Assembly: GCA_020057015.1 (NCBI GenBank)
Contig: JAGVGS010000140.1
Coordinates: 1-8,990, forward strand
DNA: 8,990 bases
Origin: Candidatus Omnitrophota bacterium
GTDB taxonomy: Bacteria; Omnitrophota; Gorgyraeia; Aquiviventales; Aquiviventaceae
Reading direction: 5' to 3'
The stretch's first letter is position 1, and each line of letters begins with the position of its first letter. Of this stretch, positions 6,017-8,990 are shown piece by piece. The translations under genes and the position numbers were made by a program. The notes under the pieces were generated by a model. It was not told the origin of the DNA, made no database searches, and worked only from the letters and a program-made list of their open reading frames with translations.

Positions 6017-7445
6017 AGTCAAACCCAGGCGGCAGCCGCGCCGGCAGCCGCCTGAGGTGAGGAAAAAGAATTTTGAGGAAGTCAGCGAAGGCTTCACGGC
6101 CGAAGACGCGTTAGCCGAATCGCAACGGTGCATTCTCTGCAAGAACCCCCGCTGCCAGACCGCTTGCCCGCTGAAGAATCAGATTCCCCAATGGATCGCG
6201 CAGGTGCAGCAGGGCCATCTTGACGAAGCCTACCGCATCATCCGCCAAACAAGCCCGATGCCCGACTTGTGCAGCCGGCTCTGCCCGCAAGAGCGGCTTT
6301 GCGAAGGCGCCTGCGCCGTCGGCATTAAGCATGAATCCGTGGCCATCGGCTTGCTGGAACGCTACGTCGCGGATCAGGCGGCCAAACGCCCCGAACTCAA
6401 GGATCAGCCCGGCAGCCTTAAGCCCGCCCAAGCCAAGAAGCGAGTAGCTGCCGTAGGCTCTGGCCCGGCAAGTTTGGCCTTCGCCCAGCGTATGGCCTGC
6501 TGCGAAGGCCATGCGGTCACCATCTTCGAGCGCTGGCCGGGGTTGGGCGGGGTGCTGCGGTGGATTCCTCGCTTTAAGCTGCCGACTGAGGTGATCAATC
6601 ACCATATCGAAGCGCTCAAGCAGGTGGGTGTCACCTTTAAGACCGGCGTTGAAATCCGATCGGTCAATGAGCTGCTCAACGAAGGTTTCGATGGCGTCTT
6701 TTTGGGTGTGGGTGCCAGCCGTCCCTCGTCGCCCAAGATTCCAGGCAGCGCGCTTGCCGGGATTCTTTCCTCCACCGAGTTTCTGGTGAGGATCTACTTT
6801 GATAGCGAGACGCTTCCCAATAACTGGCAGCCGATGGGCAGCCTTGCCGGCAAGCGGGTGGTGGTACTCGGAGGCGGGGATAGCGCGATGGACTGCGTGC
6901 GTTCCGCCATTCGGCTTGGGGCCTCGAGCGTGACCTGCGTCTATCGCCGCGATGAAGCCAACATGCCCGGCAGCAAGAAAGAAGTCAAAGCCGCCAAGGA
7001 AGAAGGGGCGAACCTGCAGTTTCTTTCCTCGCAAGTGGCGTTTCATTCGCACGACGGCAGCGCCGTTTCGCACGTGGAGTGCATCCGCATGGAATTAGGC
7101 GCTCCGGATGCTTCAGGCCGGCGCTCGCCAGTGGCGGTCAAGGACTCGACTTTCAACGTCGACGCCGATTTGGTGGTGCTGGCGTTTGGCTATGAAGTGG
7201 AACCAACGCTCGATGAGCATGCGCAGCTGATCCCGCCGCCGAAAGGGATCATCCAGATCAATCCGGCTACCGGGGCGACAGCGGTGGCAGGCGTTTGTGC
7301 CGGCGGCGACTGCGTGACGGGGCCGAGTCTCGTGTCCACCGCAGCCCGATCCGGCATCGTCGCTGCCGAAGGCCTGCTGCGCTACTTCGCAGGCGAGTCG
7401 TGGGAAGCGTTAGCCACCCTTCCCGCTTCCACCAGCCAGGCGTAG
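6009..7445 (+). CDS. gltD: Second GltD-type FAD/Fe-S oxidoreductase paralogue, divergent FAD site
   Basis: This 478-residue protein is a paralogue of the preceding gene and overlaps it by 8 bp. The Fe-S domain has C41, C44, C49, C53 and C88, C92, C98, C102. The pyridine-nucleotide site VVVLGGGDSAMDCVRSA (284-300) with YRRDEANMPGSKKEV is closer to enterobacterial GltD than to NfnB. The FAD side deviates: VGSGPASLAFA (149-159) has Ser155 in place of the third glycine; GGVLRWIPRFKLP (170-182) lacks one residue, the glycine before IP that its neighbour has; and the C-terminal GR of the usual 'xGRxAA' turn is replaced (ARSGIVAAEG). The GGD (432-434) remains. N-terminal residues share a basic Pro/Arg leader (KPRR, QPP) and FEEV-EG-T with the neighbour. 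Possible roles are a second NAD(P)H subunit of the same complex, an electron-transfer partner, or a GltD working with a distant large subunit. The family is certain; the function and the gene symbol are tentative. Confidence 0.85.
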   Translation: MREVKPRRQPRRQPPEVRKKNFEEVSEGFTAEDALAESQRCILCKNPRCQTACPLKNQIPQWIAQVQQGHLDEAYRIIRQTSPMPDLCSRLCPQERLCEGACAVGIKHESVAIGLLERYVADQAAKRPELKDQPGSLKPAQAKKRVAAVGSGPASLAFAQRMACCEGHAVTIFERWPGLGGVLRWIPRFKLPTEVINHHIEALKQVGVTFKTGVEIRSVNELLNEGFDGVFLGVGASRPSSPKIPGSALAGILSSTEFLVRIYFDSETLPNNWQPMGSLAGKRVVVLGGGDSAMDCVRSAIRLGASSVTCVYRRDEANMPGSKKEVKAAKEEGANLQFLSSQVAFHSHDGSAVSHVECIRMELGAPDASGRRSPVAVKDSTFNVDADLVVLAFGYEVEPTLDEHAQLIPPPKGIIQINPATGATAVAGVCAGGDCVTGPSLVSTAARSGIVAAEGLLRYFAGESWEALATLPASTSQA

Positions 7446-7538
7446 CCGTCCCCATTCCCGCGCCTTGACTGGGCGCCTCATGCCACCTGCTGCCAACCCC
7501 GTTATTGTGGTTATGGGGTCAAACAGGAGACGACACTC

Positions 7539-7625
7539 GTGAAGCTGAACCGCGTGGTGCCGAAACACGCCACTCGCGCGCGCTGTTCAGCGGGTTGTTT
7601 GATCCGGCGACGGGCCTATGACTGA
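7539..7625 (+). CDS. Possible 28-codon small ORF
   Basis: A GTG at 7539 lies 9 bases after AGGAG (7525-7529), which is good ribosome-site spacing. The frame gives a 28-residue basic peptide beginning VKLNRVVPKHATRAR and ending RRRAYD before TGA. I recognise no family. It may be chance; the only support is the ribosome site and the high Arg/Lys content. If real, it could be a leader peptide for the downstream gene. Confidence 0.18.
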   Translation: MKLNRVVPKHATRARCSAGCLIRRRAYD

Positions 7626-7632
7626 AGTCATA
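7617..7632. promoter_or_regulatory. Palindromic possible operator upstream of GNAT-ACS gene
   Basis: TATGACTGAAGTCATA has 7-bp arms that are perfect inverted copies around a central GA. Such a site suits binding of a dimeric regulator. It overlaps a weak possible promoter (TTGTTT at 7595-7600, 16 bp, TATGAC at 7617-7622). It lies 48 bp before ATG 7680. No regulator can be named. Confidence 0.35.
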
Positions 7633-7643
7633 TTCACGATTAC

Positions 7644-7670
7644 TCGACCACGCTATCGTGTTGCTGTCGA
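7644..7670 (+). other. Bulged hairpin just before the GNAT-ACS start
   Basis: TCGAC and CACG pair with CGTG and GTCGA around a CTAT loop, with TTGCT (7661-7665) bulged out on the 3' side. The total is 9 bp of stem. It ends 9 bases before ATG 7680, where no good Shine-Dalgarno sequence is present, so in mRNA it could affect initiation. It may also be chance. Confidence 0.25.
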
Positions 7671-7679
7671 AGACCCGTC

Positions 7680-8990
7680 ATGACCCGCGCCCACTCCGTT
7701 TACCTGCCACCGCTGTATCAGGACGCCCCCGAGGCGGGGCGCCTGATCTTGCGCGATGGCTCCACCGCGACCATCCGCATCGCCACGCCGGAGGATCGGC
7801 CCATCGTGCGGGAGTTTTTTCACCGGCTCTCCGGCGAGTCCAAGCGCCACCGCTTCTTCTCTGCCGCGGAGCCTACGGATGAGGAGCTCGATGCGCTGTG
7901 CGACTCGTCCGATCCGCGCCAGCAGCGCACCTTGCTGGTGGTGCGCACCGCCGGCCGCGCGGCCCGCGTGATTGCCGCGGCCTCCTACTTCGCGAAGGAG
8001 GCCGGTGCGGCCGAGGCGGCGTTTGCGGTGGATGACGTCTTTCACGGCAAGGGCATGGGCTCCTCGCTCTTTGAGCGGCTTGTGCTGCTGGCGGTGCGCG
8101 AAGGCTTCACCACCTTCTGGGCGGCGACGCACACCGACAACCGCCTCATGCTGGAAGTCTTCCGCCGCTCGGGATTCGTCCTGCAGGAGCATGTGACGGG
8201 CGCGGAGGTGGAATGCGAGATGTCGCTGATCCCCACCGCGGCCAGCGCCGCCCGCTCCGAGTGGTTGGACCGCATGTTCACGACGGCCTCGCTGCGACCC
8301 TTCTTTCAACCCACGTCGGTGGCGGTCATCGGGGCTTCGCGGACCCCCACCAGCATCGGCTACCGCATTCTTGATGCCATCGTCACCCACGGTTTCCAGG
8401 GGCCGGTGTATCCGGTCAATCCGCACGCGACGAATATCCGTTCCATTCGCGCCTATCCCTCTGTGCAGGACATTCCGGATCCGGTGGACCTCGGCGTCAT
8501 CGTCATCCCGAAGGGGGCGGTGCTGGAGACGGTGGATGCGTGCGCCGCCAAGGGCGTGCGCGCGGTCATCGTGATTTCCGCTGGTTTCGCCGAGGTGGGT
8601 GAGGCGGGCAAAGAGCTGCAGCGCCAGCTGGTGGAGAAGGTGCGCGGCCACGGCATGCGCCTCATTGGTCCCAACTGCTTGGGGCTGATTACCACGCACC
8701 CCCGCGTGCAATTGAATGCCTCCTTCTCCCCCATCTACCCCTCGGTGGGGAAGGTGGCCATGCTGTCGCAAAGCGGGGCCCTCGGCATCGCCATCCTGGC
8801 GCTGGCGGGCCAGCGGCACTTGGGGCTGTCGCACTTTGTCAGCGTCGGCAATAAGGCCGATGTCTCCGGCAACGACCTCATCCAATACTGGGAGCAGGAC
8901 CCCGACACGAATACGATCCTGCTCTACCTGGAATCGTTCGGCAACCCGCGCCGCTTTGCGCGCATCGCCCGGCGGGTGAGCCGCACGAAA
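7680..8990 (+). CDS. GNAT acetyltransferase / NDP-forming acetyl-CoA synthetase fusion, 3' end outside window
   Basis: 437 codons are open to the last base, so the gene is truncated by the window. Residues about 20-185 form a GNAT domain, with RDGSTATIRIATPEDR at the start and the acetyl-CoA pyrophosphate loop at HGKGMG (122-127), where the usual first Gln/Arg is His122. Residues about 205-437 match the CoA-binding and ligase parts of NDP-forming acetyl-CoA synthetases: SVAVIGAS (213-220), GPVYPVNP (241-248), IGPNCLGLI (329-337), MLSQSGALG (361-369) and VSVGNKADVSGNDL (387-400). The catalytic histidine of these enzymes (SHTGA segment) and the ATP-grasp domain would lie beyond the window. Two roles fit: a Pat-like protein-lysine acetyltransferase, in which the synthetase part is regulatory or inactive, or an active ADP-forming acyl-CoA synthetase making acetate and ATP. 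ATG 7680 is the first ATG in frame; its ribosome site is weak. The 234-bp gap suggests a transcription unit separate from the POR operon. Confidence 0.9.
   Translation, partial: MTRAHSVYLPPLYQDAPEAGRLILRDGSTATIRIATPEDRPIVREFFHRLSGESKRHRFFSAAEPTDEELDALCDSSDPRQQRTLLVVRTAGRAARVIAAASYFAKEAGAAEAAFAVDDVFHGKGMGSSLFERLVLLAVREGFTTFWAATHTDNRLMLEVFRRSGFVLQEHVTGAEVECEMSLIPTAASAARSEWLDRMFTTASLRPFFQPTSVAVIGASRTPTSIGYRILDAIVTHGFQGPVYPVNPHATNIRSIRAYPSVQDIPDPVDLGVIVIPKGAVLETVDACAAKGVRAVIVISAGFAEVGEAGKELQRQLVEKVRGHGMRLIGPNCLGLITTHPRVQLNASFSPIYPSVGKVAMLSQSGALGIAILALAGQRHLGLSHFVSVGNKADVSGNDLIQYWEQDPDTNTILLYLESFGNPRRFARIARRVSRTK

Larger units (their letters stand above)
7446..7679. other. Intergenic region between operon and GNAT-ACS gene
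   Basis: This 234-bp stretch contains no recognised gene. No clear Rho-independent terminator follows the operon; a short GCGCC/GGCGC hairpin near 7460-7476 has no T-run. The second half contains a palindrome, a bulged hairpin and a possible small ORF, listed separately. Confidence 0.6.

Noticed and set aside
6111..7073. 320-codon minus-strand open frame inside the second GltD-like gene
   Set aside because: It is a shadow of strongly conserved + strand coding sequence, with no recognisable domain or ribosome site.
7460..7476. GCGCC-TTGACTG-GGCGC hairpin as the operon terminator
   Set aside because: The stem is only 5 bp and no T-run follows, so it does not qualify as an intrinsic terminator. 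TTGACT as a -35 box also lacks a matching -10 at 16-18 bp.
7653..8885. 410-codon open frame on the minus strand opposite the GNAT-ACS gene
   Set aside because: The + strand has clear GNAT and acetyl-CoA synthetase motifs throughout. The minus frame has low-complexity His/Arg/Gly-rich content typical of the antisense of GC-rich codons.
1..8990. CRISPR array, tRNA, rRNA, insertion sequence or prophage signs
   Set aside because: I saw no regularly spaced repeats, tRNA-like cloverleaf, transposase motif or long terminal inverted repeats anywhere in the window.

Overview
The window is bacterial, moderately GC-rich and densely coded on the + strand. It shows an anaerobic style of redox metabolism: a ferredoxin-dependent 2-oxoacid oxidoreductase beside flavoprotein electron-transfer subunits. 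The sequence does not allow assignment to a phylum. The long minus-strand open frames all lie opposite strongly coding + strand genes and are read as shadows.

Layout: positions 1-168 hold the C-terminal end of a YbhB/YbcL-family (PEBP) protein. Positions 169-358 hold no complete gene, but a readable fragment continues in the same frame to a TAG at 351. A strong hairpin terminator (359-400) closes this region. Seventeen bases after its T-run lies a perfect extended -10 box (TGGTATAAT), and only 12 bases after that box begins the first gene of a compact five-gene operon (435-7445).

The operon, with junctions of 4-bp overlap, 8-bp gap, 11-bp overlap and 8-bp overlap, encodes: (1) a fused gamma+delta subunit of a pyruvate/2-oxoacid:ferredoxin oxidoreductase (POR); (2) its fused alpha+beta subunit; (3) an NfnA/SudB-type FAD and [2Fe-2S] subunit; (4) an NfnB/GltD-type FAD and 2x[4Fe-4S] NAD(P)H oxidoreductase; (5) a second, divergent GltD-type paralogue. 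The simplest reading is that POR oxidises pyruvate (or a branched 2-oxoacid) to acyl-CoA and reduces ferredoxin, and that the Nfn-like module moves those electrons into or out of NAD(P)H, possibly by flavin-based electron bifurcation. The role of the fifth gene is open. It keeps all the cysteine and nucleotide-binding framework but deviates at three places in the FAD site.

After a 234-bp intergenic stretch (7446-7679), which holds a 16-bp near-perfect palindrome, a bulged hairpin and a possible 28-codon ORF, a gene begins at 7680 and runs off the window end. It encodes an N-terminal GNAT acetyltransferase domain joined to an NDP-forming acetyl-CoA synthetase-like region. It is either a protein-lysine acetyltransferase of the Pat type or an ADP-forming acyl-CoA synthetase with an added GNAT domain. 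The second reading would link it to the acyl-CoA made by the POR.

The most notable items are the POR-Nfn-GltD operon, its two-polypeptide gamma-delta/alpha-beta fusion layout, the altered FAD site of the second GltD paralogue, and the terminator/extended -10/near-leaderless start of the operon.
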